From Corynebacterium sp. p3-SID1056 (GTDB taxonomy: Bacteria; Actinomycetota; Actinomycetes; Mycobacteriales; Mycobacteriaceae), in contig NZ_JALXXL010000001.1 in NCBI RefSeq assembly GCF_025152525.1, positions 248,001 through 312,000 of the forward strand: a stretch of 64,000 nt of DNA, in the 5' to 3' direction. Made by a program: the position numbers and the translations under genes. Positions within the stretch are counted from its first letter, which is position 1. Each line of letters begins with the position of its first letter. Below the pieces are notes generated by a model. It was not told where the DNA came from. It saw only the letters and a program-made list of their open reading frames with translations, and did not search any database. Shown piece by piece: positions 51,881 to 61,247 of this stretch.

Positions 51881-52159
51881 TGCGGCTCATATGTTTTGTT
51901 TTCGTACCTTGCAAGCAACGGCTGTTGTCGCAATGTCTCGAACAGATTACGAAACGGCAACAAGTTTGTCCAACCCTAAGGTTGTTACAAATCCGTTATT
52001 GAATCGTTTCCGGCCGTTTGCGTGACTGGGCGCCGAATCCGCGACGCACGCTCGCGCCACTTTCACGGCCAAACCATCACCCCTACCTGCGTGTTTTCAT
52101 CGCCGTCGGAGCCCGCCATAGCATGCGGCAACTGTTCTCCGGTTCATAAATATTTCTTC

Positions 52160-52175
52160 TGTGTTCTCCGTCACA
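52160..52175. promoter_or_regulatory. GlxR-like operator between qcrB and nlpC
   Basis: TGTGT-TCTCCG-TCACA, nine of ten positions of the GlxR/CRP consensus TGTGA-N6-TCACA. It lies about 280 bp upstream of the riboswitch and just outside the qcrB terminator, so it would act on nlpC. The remaining part of this 544-bp gap (51881-52159) is AT-richer and holds a probable but unplaced nlpC promoter. Confidence 0.4.
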
Positions 52176-52216
52176 CTGTAAACATTGCCCCGCCGCTGCG
52201 TGACAATACCGCACAG

Positions 52217-52252
52217 AAAAGGGGCCCCTCCCCCATGGGAAGGGCCCCTTTC
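52217..52252 (-). terminator. Terminator of the ctaE-qcrCAB operon
   Basis: Long stem AAAGGGGCCC-TTCCC with GGGAGGGGCCCCTTT around ATGG, a near-perfect 36-bp palindrome 24 bp after the qcrB stop. Its minus-strand arm ends in TTTTCTG. The symmetry would let it stop transcription from both sides. Confidence 0.85.
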
Positions 52253-52275
52253 GCGACCGCTATATCTTCAGCGCG

Positions 52276-53907
52276 TTAGTGGCTGTTGTCGTGGGTGGCG
52301 TCGCGGTCGTCGAGGTGCTTGGTCTCCTCGAGCTTGCGCAGCGTCTCCACCTCTTCGTGGTGCTTCTGCGCCTCCGCGTCGCGGACACGCTCGGACAGGC
52401 CGAGCTCTGCCGGCTTGAATGCGCCGAGGGACTCGGAGTCCGCGAAGCCGAGCTGGTTGAGCTGCTTCGGCACGCGAGCACCTGCGTACTCGAGCGGGAC
52501 CGGGTGGCCGTGCTCGTCGACCGGGCCGAGCGGCTGGTGGATCTCCACGAACGCGCCGTTCGGCAGCTTCTTAATGATGCCGGTCTCGATGCCGTGCTCC
52601 AGGACCTCGCGGTCAGAGCGCTGCAGACCGATGCACAGGCGGTAGGTGATGAAGTATGCCAGCGGCGGCAGCACGATCAGGCCGATGCGGCCGAACCAAG
52701 TCATCGCGTTCAGCGAGATCTGGAAGAAGTGTGCCACGTGGTCGTTACCACCGGAGATGGTCAGCAGCATGAAGAACACGATGCCCATGACGCCGATGGA
52801 GGTACGCACCGGGACGTCGCGCGGGCGCTGCAGCAGGTTGTGGTGGGCGTCGTCGCCGGTGATCTTCTTCTCAATGAAGGGGTAGGTCAGCAGCAGGACG
52901 ACCAGCAGGCCACAGAGCAGGGCGACCCAGAAGGCGCCCGGGATGGTGTAGTTGCCCAGGTAGAGCTCCCACGCCGGCATGACACGGGCAGCGCCGTCAG
53001 TCCAGAGCATGTACACGTCAGGCTGCGAACCGGCGGAGACCTGCGACGGGTTGTATGGGCCGATGTTCCAAATGCCGTTGATGGTGGTCAGGCCGGCCAT
53101 CGCGGCGAGGACGCCGAAGACGAACATCATGAAGCCGATCGCCTTGACGGCGAAGACCGGCATGATGCGGATGCCAACAACGTTGTTCTCGGTGCGGCCC
53201 GGGCCCGGGAACTGGGTGTGCTTCTGGAACCAGACGAGCAGCAGGTGCGCCGCGATCAGCGCGAGGATGATGCCCGGCACGATGAGCACGTGCAGGATGT
53301 AGAAGCGGTCCAGCATCAGATCGGACGGGAAGTCGCCGCCGAAGATTGCCCAGTGCATCCAGGTGCCGATGATCGGCAGGCCAACGATGATGGCGGACAT
53401 AATGCGCAGGCCGACGCCGGAGAGCAGGTCGTCCGGCAGGGAGTAGCCCATGAAGCCCTCGATCATGCCGAGCAGGATCAGGGTCACGCCGATGATCCAG
53501 TTTGCCTCACGCGGGCGACGGAACGCGCCGGTGAAGAAGATGCGCATCATGTGCGCGAACATGGCCATCATGAACATCAGAGCAGCCCAGTGGTGCATCT
53601 GACGGACGAACAGGCCGCCGCGGACCTCAAAGGAGATGTTCAGTGCGGTGGCGTAGGCGCGGGACATCTCGACGCCGTTGAGCGGCAGGTAGCCGCCGTC
53701 GTAAATCACCTTGGTGATCGACGGGTCGAAGAACAGCGCCAGGTAGACGCCGGTGAACAGCAGGATGATGAAGCTGTACAGGGCCATCTCGCCAAGCATG
53801 AAGGACCAGTGGCTCGGGAAGACCTTGTTCAGCTGGGGGCGCAGAACCCCCGAGATCGTGTACCGCGAATCAACGTTGTCCGCGGCTTGTGCAAGTTTTG
53901 TACTCAT
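52276..53907 (-). CDS. qcrB: Cytochrome bc1 complex, cytochrome b subunit
   Basis: Membrane core of the bc1 complex, binding two b hemes and menaquinol; 543 aa. Eight to nine helices, the quinol-oxidation motif appears as PDDLLSG in the [16 protein letters not shown] block, and His pairs lie in helices 2 and 4 ([21 protein letters not shown]). A charged cytosolic C-terminal tail of about 90 residues is usual in actinobacteria. Starts in TAATG overlap with qcrA. Confidence 0.97.
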   Translation of the reverse strand: MSTKLAQAADNVDSRYTISGVLRPQLNKVFPSHWSFMLGEMALYSFIILLFTGVYLALFFDPSITKVIYDGGYLPLNGVEMSRAYATALNISFEVRGGLFVRQMHHWAALMFMMAMFAHMMRIFFTGAFRRPREANWIIGVTLILLGMIEGFMGYSLPDDLLSGVGLRIMSAIIVGLPIIGTWMHWAIFGGDFPSDLMLDRFYILHVLIVPGIILALIAAHLLLVWFQKHTQFPGPGRTENNVVGIRIMPVFAVKAIGFMMFVFGVLAAMAGLTTINGIWNIGPYNPSQVSAGSQPDVYMLWTDGAARVMPAWELYLGNYTIPGAFWVALLCGLLVVLLLTYPFIEKKITGDDAHHNLLQRPRDVPVRTSIGVMGIVFFMLLTISGGNDHVAHFFQISLNAMTWFGRIGLIVLPPLAYFITYRLCIGLQRSDREVLEHGIETGIIKKLPNGAFVEIHQPLGPVDEHGHPVPLEYAGARVPKQLNQLGFADSESLGAFKPAELGLSERVRDAEAQKHHEEVETLRKLEETKHLDDRDATHDNSH

Positions 53908-55127
53908 TAGGACTTACGCTCCCAGAATGCCGGGCCGACGGGCTCGATGAAGTTGCCGTTGGCGATGAGGTAACCTTCTTCGTCAACAGTCACAGGAAGC
54001 TGCGGCAACGCACGTGCGGCGGGGCCGAAGATCGGCTTGCCGTAGTGCAGTGCATCGAACTGCGACTGGTGGCACGGACACAGGATGCGGTTGGTCTGCG
54101 CCTCGTAGAGCGAGGTCGGGCAACCGATGTGCGTGCAAATCTTGGAGTATGCGTAGTAATCGCCGTAGTGGAAGTCCTCCTGCCCCTCGCGCTCAACAAC
54201 GCGCTTTGCGTCAGCGGAGCGCAGGCGGATCAGCATGACGGCGTTACGCGGGCCGTGCAGCGAGTGCATGTGCTGCTCGTACACGTCGCGATCCGGGTCG
54301 TATTCCTTACCATCGTTGACGTCGTCCGCGTAGAGCGGGAAGACCGTCTCCATGGACGCCGCAGCCAGGTCCTCCGGGCGCATGCGCACGAGGCGGGACA
54401 CACCTGCGGTGGTGTAGTGCGAGCCGGTCTCGCCCTCGTGCAGCTCGGCGATAGCGCCGGTGTCGCGGCCGAGGTAGACCTTCACGCCCTTCTCCTGGAT
54501 GGTCCAGCCGTGGGTCCACAGCGTGCCGTCGCCCATGTAGTTAAGCTCGTGACGCTCGCGCCACGGGTTCTTGATCATGCCGCCGAGCGGGGCGATGACC
54601 ATCAGGCCAGCCAGCACGCCGGCACCGCCAAGCAGACCCTGCATTGCTTTACGACGCCCAAACGTGGAGGTCTCCCACGCGTCGTTGAGCAGTGCGGTGG
54701 TGGTTCGACGGTCGAGCTCGCTGGAGCGACCGTCGTGGCGGCGCTGCACCGAAATCTCTTCCGGAATGAACTTCTTCACGTACTGCACGATGGCGATACC
54801 CAGCGACACGAAACCGAGGCCGGAGGTCAGGCCGAGCAGCGGGGTGTAGAGCGTGTAGATCCAGAGGCCCTCGTCGCCGTGGAACTTCGGCTCCCACGGC
54901 CAGAACAGGTACACGCCGAGGAAGGCGAGGCCGCAGATGATGGAGATGAGCAGCCAAATGTTGATGCCGGTGGCGGCGGCCTTCTCGCGCGGGTCGCCCT
55001 CGACTGGGAAGCGCTCCTTGCGGTAGGCAACGGTGACGTCGTCAAGCTCGGTGCCGAGCGCAGCGAGCTCCGCATTGCTCATGCGGTCCAGCTCTTCGTT
55101 GGTGTAATTCTTCTTTACTTCACTCAT
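53907..55127 (-). CDS. qcrA: Cytochrome bc1 complex, Rieske iron-sulfur subunit
   Basis: 406 aa. Actinobacterial form with three N-terminal membrane helices rather than one (about 58-76, 91-118, 179-200). The 2Fe-2S ligands are in CTHIGCPTS and CPCHQSQFD. The ATG at 55127 overlaps the qcrC stop by four bases (ATGA). Passes electrons from menaquinol to the diheme cytochrome c. Confidence 0.97.
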   Translation of the reverse strand: MSEVKKNYTNEELDRMSNAELAALGTELDDVTVAYRKERFPVEGDPREKAAATGINIWLLISIICGLAFLGVYLFWPWEPKFHGDEGLWIYTLYTPLLGLTSGLGFVSLGIAIVQYVKKFIPEEISVQRRHDGRSSELDRRTTTALLNDAWETSTFGRRKAMQGLLGGAGVLAGLMVIAPLGGMIKNPWRERHELNYMGDGTLWTHGWTIQEKGVKVYLGRDTGAIAELHEGETGSHYTTAGVSRLVRMRPEDLAAASMETVFPLYADDVNDGKEYDPDRDVYEQHMHSLHGPRNAVMLIRLRSADAKRVVEREGQEDFHYGDYYAYSKICTHIGCPTSLYEAQTNRILCPCHQSQFDALHYGKPIFGPAARALPQLPVTVDEEGYLIANGNFIEPVGPAFWERKS

Positions 55128-55972
55128 GAGCGCGATCCAATCCAGATAGCAGCGGCAGCGACCAGCGTCACGCCAATGATCCACATAGCCATGCCCTCAG
55201 AGACCGGGCCAAGTCCGCCGAGCGACCAGCCGCCCGGGCTCGGGGTCTCCTTCGAGGACTTGATGAAGGCGATGATGTCCTTCTTCTCGTCAGCGCTGAG
55301 CTGGCGGTCGGAGAACTTCGGCATGTTCTGCGGGCCGGTCAGCATCGCCTGGTAGATCTCCTGCTCATTGGCGGGGTCGAGCACCGGGGCGTACTTACCG
55401 GAGGACAGCGCACCGCCACGGCCGGTGAAGCTGTGGCAGGAGGCGCAGTTGAGGCGGAACAGCTCGGAACCGCGGGCGACGTCGGCGGGCTGAATCTGGC
55501 CGTCGTAGTCCTTGCCGCGCAGCGATTCCTTGGCGACGTCGCCGTTGTCGTCGTAAACGAGCTCAGGGCCGCCGCCGTTGGCTGCGACGTACGCAGCCAA
55601 CGCGAGCGCCTGAGACTCGGTGTAGCGCGGGCGCTTGCGCTCAGCCTGCGCGTCATTCGACATCATCGGCATACGGCCGGAGTTGACCTGGAAGTACACG
55701 GCACCTTCGCCGGTACCCACCAGCGACGGGCCGCGGCCTTCGACGCCCTGGAGGTTTGCGCCGTGGCAGGTGATGCAGGCCACGTCGTAAATGTCCTTGC
55801 CCTCCTGGACCATTGCCTGCTCATCGCGCTCGGCGGTGGCAACCTGCGCGTTCGGGGTCAGCGCGGATGCCAGAAGGCCCGCGCCGGTGAGCCCGAGCGT
55901 CAGCGCAGCGGCACCAGCAACGGTGCGTTGGGTCTTGCGACCGCGACGCTTCTTCTTAGGTGTGTTTTCCAT
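55124..55972 (-). CDS. qcrC: Cytochrome bc1 complex, diheme cytochrome c subunit
   Basis: 282 aa. N-terminal basic tail and helix, two c-type heme domains with CITCHG and CASCHS, and a C-terminal membrane helix. The two hemes replace a mobile cytochrome c and hand electrons directly to the aa3 oxidase in the bc1-aa3 supercomplex. ATG with AAAAGGAAG upstream, 45 bp after ctaE. Confidence 0.97.
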   Translation of the reverse strand: MENTPKKKRRGRKTQRTVAGAAALTLGLTGAGLLASALTPNAQVATAERDEQAMVQEGKDIYDVACITCHGANLQGVEGRGPSLVGTGEGAVYFQVNSGRMPMMSNDAQAERKRPRYTESQALALAAYVAANGGGPELVYDDNGDVAKESLRGKDYDGQIQPADVARGSELFRLNCASCHSFTGRGGALSSGKYAPVLDPANEQEIYQAMLTGPQNMPKFSDRQLSADEKKDIIAFIKSSKETPSPGGWSLGGLGPVSEGMAMWIIGVTLVAAAAIWIGSRS

Positions 55973-56017
55973 CTTGCTTCCTTTTAGCGACTATTCGAGC
56001 TTTGTGCGTTTCCTGGA

Positions 56018-56638
56018 CTACTGCACCAGGTACAGGGTGGTGAACACGCCGATCCACACCACGTCAACGAAGTGCCAGTAGTACGAGGTCACCATCGCAG
56101 CCGTTGCCTGCGCCGGGGTGAACTTGGACTTCGCAACGCGAAGCAGCACCACGACGAAAGCCAGGATGCCGGCGGTCACGTGCGCCATGTGGAAGCCGGT
56201 GATGATGTAGAACACCGAGCCGTACACGCTGGACTGCACGGTCACACCGTTAATGACCATCTCCGTCCACTCGTACGCCACGAGGCCGAGGAAGACCACG
56301 CCGAGCAGGATGGTCACGGAGAACCACTTACGCAGGCCGAATACGTCACCCCTTTCTGCAGCAAACACGCCGAACTGAGAGGTCACAGAGGAAGCAACCA
56401 GAACGATGGTGATGATCAGGCCGAACATCACGTTCAGGTGTGCCGTCTGGTTCTCCCAGTCACCGGCTGCCAAGCCGTTTGCGCGCGAGGTGAAGTACAT
56501 CGCGAACAAGCCGGCAAAGAACATCAACTCTTGGGCGAGGAACGCGATCGTGCCCACGCTGACCATGTTCGGTCGGTTCAGCGAGGGGACACGATTCTGC
56601 GGTGTCGCCATACCTTGGTTAGAAATTGCGGTCGTCAC
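56018..56638 (-). CDS. ctaE: Cytochrome c oxidase subunit III
   Basis: 206 aa with five membrane helices; NRPNMVSVGTIAFLAQELMFFAGLFAMYF and GFHMAHVTAGILAFVVVLLRV are subunit III hallmarks. The GTG at 56638 gives the standard length. CATAAT at 56651-56646 is seven bases before it and there is no ribosome-binding site, so the operon message is probably leaderless. First gene of ctaE-qcrCAB. Confidence 0.95.
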   Translation of the reverse strand: MTTAISNQGMATPQNRVPSLNRPNMVSVGTIAFLAQELMFFAGLFAMYFTSRANGLAAGDWENQTAHLNVMFGLIITIVLVASSVTSQFGVFAAERGDVFGLRKWFSVTILLGVVFLGLVAYEWTEMVINGVTVQSSVYGSVFYIITGFHMAHVTAGILAFVVVLLRVAKSKFTPAQATAAMVTSYYWHFVDVVWIGVFTTLYLVQ

Positions 56639-56645
56639 GCATGTG

Positions 56646-56651
56646 ATTATG
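56646..56651 (-). promoter_or_regulatory. -10 box of the ctaE-qcrCAB operon
   Basis: CATAAT on the minus strand, seven bases before the ctaE GTG, which would put the transcript start at or next to the start codon. No clear -35. The 430-bp gap to ctaF also holds a GlxR-like site and the ctaF terminator. Confidence 0.6.
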
Positions 56652-56907
56652 GCCTGTTTTCGTCTGAAAGTCATCTCGGATACCCCCGAAATTTTTCTGC
56701 CAATCGCGCCCCAACCAGCCGTTTTCCCTGCTACGAAAATCCGCAAAAAACTTTTTCGCAAACCCGGGAACTATTTCACCGCGCTATCCGACGCACATCC
56801 ATGCAGGTCAAGGCAGCGCGTTTCCCTTCCCCAAATTTTTCGCAACTTCGCGAGGAACAACCTGCACGTGCGCCCCCGTTGCACTGCCCGCGCGGCAAGT
56901 TCCCAAA

Positions 56908-56923
56908 TGTGCCCCTTCTCACA
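56908..56923. promoter_or_regulatory. GlxR-like operator upstream of ctaE
   Basis: Minus-strand TGTGA-GAAGGG-GCACA, nine of ten positions of TGTGA-N6-TCACA. It lies about 270 bp before the ctaE start. GlxR is the cAMP-dependent CRP-type regulator known to control respiratory genes in C. glutamicum. The distance is large for classical activation, so binding should be tested. Confidence 0.5.
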
Positions 56924-56989
56924 CCCATAGACCAAGGAAAGCGGGTGCAAGACCTACTTTCGGTTGACCCCTGTGTCACGTGGGCGTCG

Positions 56990-57027
56990 CAAAGCAAAAC
57001 GCCCCGACACCCGAAGGTGCCGAGGCG
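56990..57027 (-). terminator. Terminator of the ctaCF operon
   Basis: On the minus strand CGCCTCGGCACC-TTCG-GGTGTCGGGGCG with a stable tetraloop and two mismatches, followed by TTTTGCTTT. It begins 42 bp after the ctaF stop. Confidence 0.88.
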
Positions 57028-57068
57028 AGGTCACTCCCGCGAAGGCGTGCGGGAAAATGCTCGAGCGC

Positions 57069-57500
57069 TTAGTGCTTCTCGCGCGGGATACCGTACTGCA
57101 GGTTGAGCTGCGTGGTGGTCCAGACGAGGAAGACCGCGCCGAATGCGATCAGCCACAGCTGGTAGAAGGCGATACCCAAGCCGAGGAAGAAGATCGCGCC
57201 GGACATTGCGAAGGGCCAGATCGAGTTCGGTGAGAAGAAGCCGAGCACGCCAGCGCCGTCTTCGATCTCCGCCTCTTCCCAGTCCTCGGGGACAATGTCC
57301 ATGCGGCGCTCGGTGAAGTCGAGGTAGACCGCCATCATGAAGCACAGTGCCGTGGCAAGCACGAGCGCAACACCGCCGACCCACTCAAGGCCGAACAGGT
57401 AGGCATCCTCACCGATCCACGTGGTGGACAGAATGTACACCACCGCCATCAGGGCCAAGAAGGTGCCGATTGCGTAGAAAACTTTTGAGCCAGCTCCCAT
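57069..57500 (-). CDS. ctaF: Cytochrome c oxidase subunit IV (actinobacterial CtaF)
   Basis: 143 aa with four membrane helices (about 7-27, 39-60, 93-112, 114-132). The acidic loop DIVPEDWEEAEIEDGAGVLGFFSPNSIWP is typical of the actinobacterial small subunit of aa3 oxidase. ATG, 21 bp after ctaC in the same operon. Confidence 0.94.
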   Translation of the reverse strand: MGAGSKVFYAIGTFLALMAVVYILSTTWIGEDAYLFGLEWVGGVALVLATALCFMMAVYLDFTERRMDIVPEDWEEAEIEDGAGVLGFFSPNSIWPFAMSGAIFFLGLGIAFYQLWLIAFGAVFLVWTTTQLNLQYGIPREKH

Positions 57501-57521
57501 TGTTCTGCACTCCTTCTTTCT

Positions 57522-58613
57522 TTAAGCGTTGGTGGGGACGTTGGCGTTGTTACCGTCGCGGGTACCCGCACGGTCGGTAACAAACGGGTGGGTGGACGTT
57601 GCGTACGGTTCCTCACCAATTGCCTTCAGTGCGTCCGAGTTCGGAGCCTGCGGGTTCTCGATGCGGAAGTCCATGTACTGCTTGAACTTCTCCGGCGAGA
57701 CAGCGCGAACCTCAAAGTTCATCATGGAGTGGTAGGTACCGCACATCTCAGCACAGCGGCCGACGAATGCGCCCTCCTCTTCAATGCGCTCGATCTGGAA
57801 TGCGCGCTGCTGCTGGTTTGCCTCCGGGTGCGCGTACACGTCGCGCTTGAACAGGAACTCCGGAACCCAGAATGCGTGGGAGACGTCGCCGGATGCGAGA
57901 CGGAACTCAATCGGTGTCTCGGTCGGCAGCACCAGCACCGGGATCTCCTCGGAGGTGCCAACGGTCTCGATGTTGTTGAAGTTCAGGTACGACTGGTCGC
58001 CCATGGAGGTGCCGTGGATCGGGTTTGCGTTCGGCATCCCCTCCGGGTCGTGCTTGGACTCCTCGGCGAGCGCCTGACGTTCCTCGTCGCGGCCCTCGTA
58101 CTTCTGGCCGTTGGCGGTGAACTCGCCGTCGACCTCTGCGTAGCCGAACTTCCAGTTCCACTGGTAGCCGGTCACATCAACGGCGACCTTCGGATCCTTG
58201 TTCAGCGCCGTGGTCTGCGTCTGTGCCTGCACGGTGAAGAAGAACAGCACCATGACGATCACGATCGGCACGATGGTCAGCGCCAGCTCGAGCGGCACGT
58301 TGTACTGCAGCTGCTTCGGGAATTCGCCCTCGCCCTTCTTCTCCTTGGCCTTGCCGTTCCACTTGAAGATGGCAGTGAGGAACAGGCCCCACATCACAAT
58401 GCCGACGATCCAGGCAGCAACCCAGACCCAAACCCAGAAGTTGTAGAGCTGCTCGCCCTCCGGGGTGACCGGATCCGGCCAGCCCATGTCCAGCACCTTG
58501 GCCACAGCTTCCGGCGGGGCTACGTCACAACCCGCGAGCGCAAAGCCGCCGAGCAGGAGCGAACCAGCGACGCCAAGCTTCTTGGCAAAGCTGCGCTTTG
58601 TTTCCTTTTCCAC
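57522..58613 (-). CDS. ctaC: Cytochrome c oxidase subunit II
   Basis: 363 aa. Lipoprotein signal with lipobox LAGC (Cys about residue 28), two membrane helices, then the cupredoxin domain with the CuA site: HAFWVPEFLFKRD and GRCAEMCGTYHSMM. An extra acidic loop (about 175-215) is typical of actinobacterial subunit II, which docks on the diheme cytochrome c. GTG at 58613 with GGAAGG upstream. LspA in this window would process it. Confidence 0.96.
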   Translation of the reverse strand: MEKETKRSFAKKLGVAGSLLLGGFALAGCDVAPPEAVAKVLDMGWPDPVTPEGEQLYNFWVWVWVAAWIVGIVMWGLFLTAIFKWNGKAKEKKGEGEFPKQLQYNVPLELALTIVPIVIVMVLFFFTVQAQTQTTALNKDPKVAVDVTGYQWNWKFGYAEVDGEFTANGQKYEGRDEERQALAEESKHDPEGMPNANPIHGTSMGDQSYLNFNNIETVGTSEEIPVLVLPTETPIEFRLASGDVSHAFWVPEFLFKRDVYAHPEANQQQRAFQIERIEEEGAFVGRCAEMCGTYHSMMNFEVRAVSPEKFKQYMDFRIENPQAPNSDALKAIGEEPYATSTHPFVTDRAGTRDGNNANVPTNA

Positions 58614-59021
58614 GTGTGTCTGCCTTCCTGTCCACACTTCACTTCATTGAAAACACTGAACGTCCATAGGGATGCCAGAGCATTCCTACCCATTCCTACC
58701 CCGTTAGATTAGTTCATCCAGCCCGCGTCCATGGAATTGTCGTTTCGGGCTCCGAAGTGCGCAGGCTTCGCTTCTCGACGCCCACCCGCCACCCTTGGCT
58801 TTTCCCGCCAAGCCAGGAGAAATGTGGCCTGCGCCATAATAAATCCGGATATTTTGGCAAAAAGTTCATTCTAAAGTTGGCCCCCTTTCGGGGACGGGCT
58901 AAAGGTTGAAGGGCCGTACCCGCGTCCGGTTCGCCGATTGTGTCCCGCGAACCTTATCCTTGAGGGCGCACCCATGCGCCCTGCGGCGCACCATATATAT
59001 AAGGAGAAGGTTCAACCTACG
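58614..59021. promoter_or_regulatory. Divergent control region of ctaCF and asnB
   Basis: 408 bp between the two starts. Toward ctaC, the 10-mer cattcctacc occurs twice in tandem (58681-58700), with TAATCT just upstream on the minus strand as a possible -10. Toward asnB, CATAAT (58835) and TATCCT (58955) are possible -10 boxes. A leader with two overlapping hairpins then lies at 58964-58990, followed by TATATATAAGGAG. No GlxR site with fewer than three mismatches was seen. Confidence 0.4.
58964..58990 (+). promoter_or_regulatory. Two mutually exclusive hairpins in the asnB leader
   Basis: GGGCGCA (58964) pairs with TGCGCCC (58975) around CCCA. The second arm can instead pair with GGCGCA (58985) around CTGC. 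The two stems share TGCGCC, so only one can form at a time. It lies directly before the AAGGAG region of asnB, where such a switch could affect translation or termination. Pairing is visible; a regulatory role is inference. Confidence 0.35.
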
Positions 59022-60959
59022 ATGTGTGGCCTGCTTGCAATGCTCACCGCTGGTTCCAATGCCAGCACCTTCGTTCCCGCCGTGGACGAGGCGCTGCCCT
59101 GTATGTACCACCGTGGCCCCGACGCCGCCGGCACGTGGCACGACGCGGATGCGGTCTTCGGATTCAACCGCCTGGCCATCATCGACCTCGAGCACTCCCA
59201 CCAGCCGCTGCGCTGGGGACCGGAGGATAACCCGACTCGCTACGCTATGACGTTTAACGGCGAGATCTACAACTACATCGAGCTGCGCGAAGAACTGCAG
59301 GCCGCAGGCTATACCTTCAATACTTCCGGCGACGGCGAGCCGATTCTGGTGGGCTACCACCACTGGGGCAAGGACGTCGTCCACCACCTGCGCGGCATGT
59401 TCGGCATCGTCATCTGGGATAGCGAGACCAAGACGATGTTTGCCGCGCGCGACCAATTCGGCATTAAGCCGCTGTTTTACGCCACCACGGATGCCGGCAC
59501 GGTCTTCGCTTCCGAGAAGAAATCGATCCTCGCGATGGCGCAGCCGCTCGGCCTCGACCTTGAAGGTCAAGACAACGGGCTAGACCGCCGCGCGATTGAG
59601 CACTACGTCGACCTGCAGTACGTGCCGGAGCCGGAGACGCTGCACGCCGCGATTCGCCGCGTGGAGTCCGGATGCACCGTCACCCTCACGCCCGGCGGTG
59701 AGGTAGTCAGCGAGCGCTACTTTAGGCCGCACTTCCAATCCCAGCCCGTGCCGAAAGGCAAAGAGCAGGATCTGTACGACCGCATCGCCGCCGCCCTGGA
59801 GGACTCGGTGGCCAAGCACATGCGAGCCGACGTCACCGTTGGCTCCTTCCTCTCCGGCGGTATCGACTCCACCGCGATTGCCGCACTGGCGAAGCGCCAC
59901 AACCCGGATCTTTTGACCTTTACCACCGGCTTCGAGCGCGAGGGCTATTCCGAGGTGGATGTGGCAGCCGAGTCAGCCGAAGCGATTGGCGTCGAGCACA
60001 TCGTGAAGATTGTCTCGCCCGAGGAGTACGCCAACGCGATCCCGAAGATCATGTGGTACTTGGACGACCCGGTCGCCGACCCCTCACTCGTCCCGCTGTT
60101 CTTCGTTGCACAGGAAGCGCGCAAGCACGTCAAGGTCGTGCTTTCCGGCGAAGGTGCCGACGAACTTTTCGGCGGCTACACCATCTATAAGGAACCGCTC
60201 TCGCTCGCTCCCTTTGAAAAGCTGCCCTCTCCCCTGCTGCGTGGGCTGAACAAGCTCGGTCAGGTGCTGCCCGAGGGCATGAAGGGCAAGAGCCTGCTTC
60301 TGCGCGGCACCACGCCGATGGAGGAACGCTACTACGGCAACGCTCGCTCTTTTAACTTCGAACAGCTCAACCGGGTGCTGCCCTGGGCCAAGCGCCAGTG
60401 GGATCACCGCGAGGTGACGGCGCCGATTTACGCGGCGTCGACAAGCATGGACCCGGTTGCGCGGATGCAGAACCTCGACCTCTTTACCTGGATGCGCGGC
60501 GACATCCTGGTCAAGGCCGACAAGATGAACATGGCCAACTCACTGGAGCTGCGCGTGCCCTTCCTGGACAAGGAAGTTTTCGAGGTCGCGCAGACAATCC
60601 CCTACGACCAGAAGATCGCGAACGGGACGACGAAGTACGCGCTGCGCCGCGCGATGGAGCAGATCGTGCCCGCACACGTACTCAACCGCCGCAAGCTCGG
60701 CTTCCCGGTGCCCATGCGGTACTGGCTTGCCGGCGACGAACTCTACGGCTGGGCGCAGGACACGATCACCGAGTCGCAGACCGAGCACATCTTCAACAAG
60801 AAGGAAGTGCTCGAGATGCTCAAGGAACACCGCGACGGTATTTCCGACCACTCGCGACGCCTGTGGACCGTGCTCGCGTTCATGATTTGGCACGGCATCT
60901 TCGTCGAGGACCGCATCGACCCCCAGATCGAGCACAAGGAATACCCGGTCACGTTGTAG
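59022..60959 (+). CDS. asnB: Glutamine-hydrolysing asparagine synthetase (LtsA-type)
   Basis: 645 aa. Cys2 of MCGLLAML is the glutaminase nucleophile. The first half is the class II amidotransferase domain (FNGEIYNYIELRE, RDQFGIKPLF), the second the synthetase with ATP loop LSGGIDSTAIA and GEGADELFGGY. In corynebacteria this enzyme (ltsA) amidates wall diaminopimelate and gives lysozyme resistance rather than making free asparagine. ATG at 59022 with AAGGAGAAGG set 13-16 bases away, an unusually long spacing that may matter for leader control. Confidence 0.94.
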   Translation: MCGLLAMLTAGSNASTFVPAVDEALPCMYHRGPDAAGTWHDADAVFGFNRLAIIDLEHSHQPLRWGPEDNPTRYAMTFNGEIYNYIELREELQAAGYTFNTSGDGEPILVGYHHWGKDVVHHLRGMFGIVIWDSETKTMFAARDQFGIKPLFYATTDAGTVFASEKKSILAMAQPLGLDLEGQDNGLDRRAIEHYVDLQYVPEPETLHAAIRRVESGCTVTLTPGGEVVSERYFRPHFQSQPVPKGKEQDLYDRIAAALEDSVAKHMRADVTVGSFLSGGIDSTAIAALAKRHNPDLLTFTTGFEREGYSEVDVAAESAEAIGVEHIVKIVSPEEYANAIPKIMWYLDDPVADPSLVPLFFVAQEARKHVKVVLSGEGADELFGGYTIYKEPLSLAPFEKLPSPLLRGLNKLGQVLPEGMKGKSLLLRGTTPMEERYYGNARSFNFEQLNRVLPWAKRQWDHREVTAPIYAASTSMDPVARMQNLDLFTWMRGDILVKADKMNMANSLELRVPFLDKEVFEVAQTIPYDQKIANGTTKYALRRAMEQIVPAHVLNRRKLGFPVPMRYWLAGDELYGWAQDTITESQTEHIFNKKEVLEMLKEHRDGISDHSRRLWTVLAFMIWHGIFVEDRIDPQIEHKEYPVTL

Positions 60960-61038
60960 GAGCGGCGGAGGCTGCCGCATCCTTGCTGCGGTCGGCCTGG
61001 TGTTTTGACGCCGGGTTTGTCGTTTTTGAGGCTGCTCC

Positions 61039-61190
61039 AAATGGAGCTAGCTCCGTTTAGCAATCACGGCTCCCCGCGAACTGGGGTTTTACAGACGCCG
61101 TTGGCCCAAATGGAGCTAGCTCCGTTTGGGCGTCCAGCGCCCCGCGGCCACACCTCCCCGCAAACACCACAAGGTAGTGCTAGCTCTACC
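61039..61190. repeat. Three palindromes centred on GCTAGC after asnB
   Basis: AAATGGAGCTAGCTCCGTTT occurs at 61039-61058. A second copy lies at 61108-61127, extended by GCCC and GGGC arms to a near-perfect 28-bp palindrome (61104-61131). GGTAGTGCTAGCTCTACC at 61173-61190 has the same centre with different arms. They fill the 288-bp gap between asnB and the S41-type gene. T-tracts are poor, so they are not typical terminators. They may be operators or repeat-family hairpins. Confidence 0.75.
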
Positions 61191-61247
61191 CAAAGACTCC
61201 CGCTGTCACCATTGCCTGCAACCTCTCACGCAGCGAAAATTGAAGGC

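Noticed and set aside
52279..53910. 543-codon open frame opposite qcrB
   Set aside because: Exact antisense shadow of qcrB with His/Asp/Glu-rich low-complexity product; no ribosome-binding site.
60963..61010. Terminator right after asnB
   Set aside because: CCGCA/TGCGG gives only five pairs with no T-tract; too weak to call.
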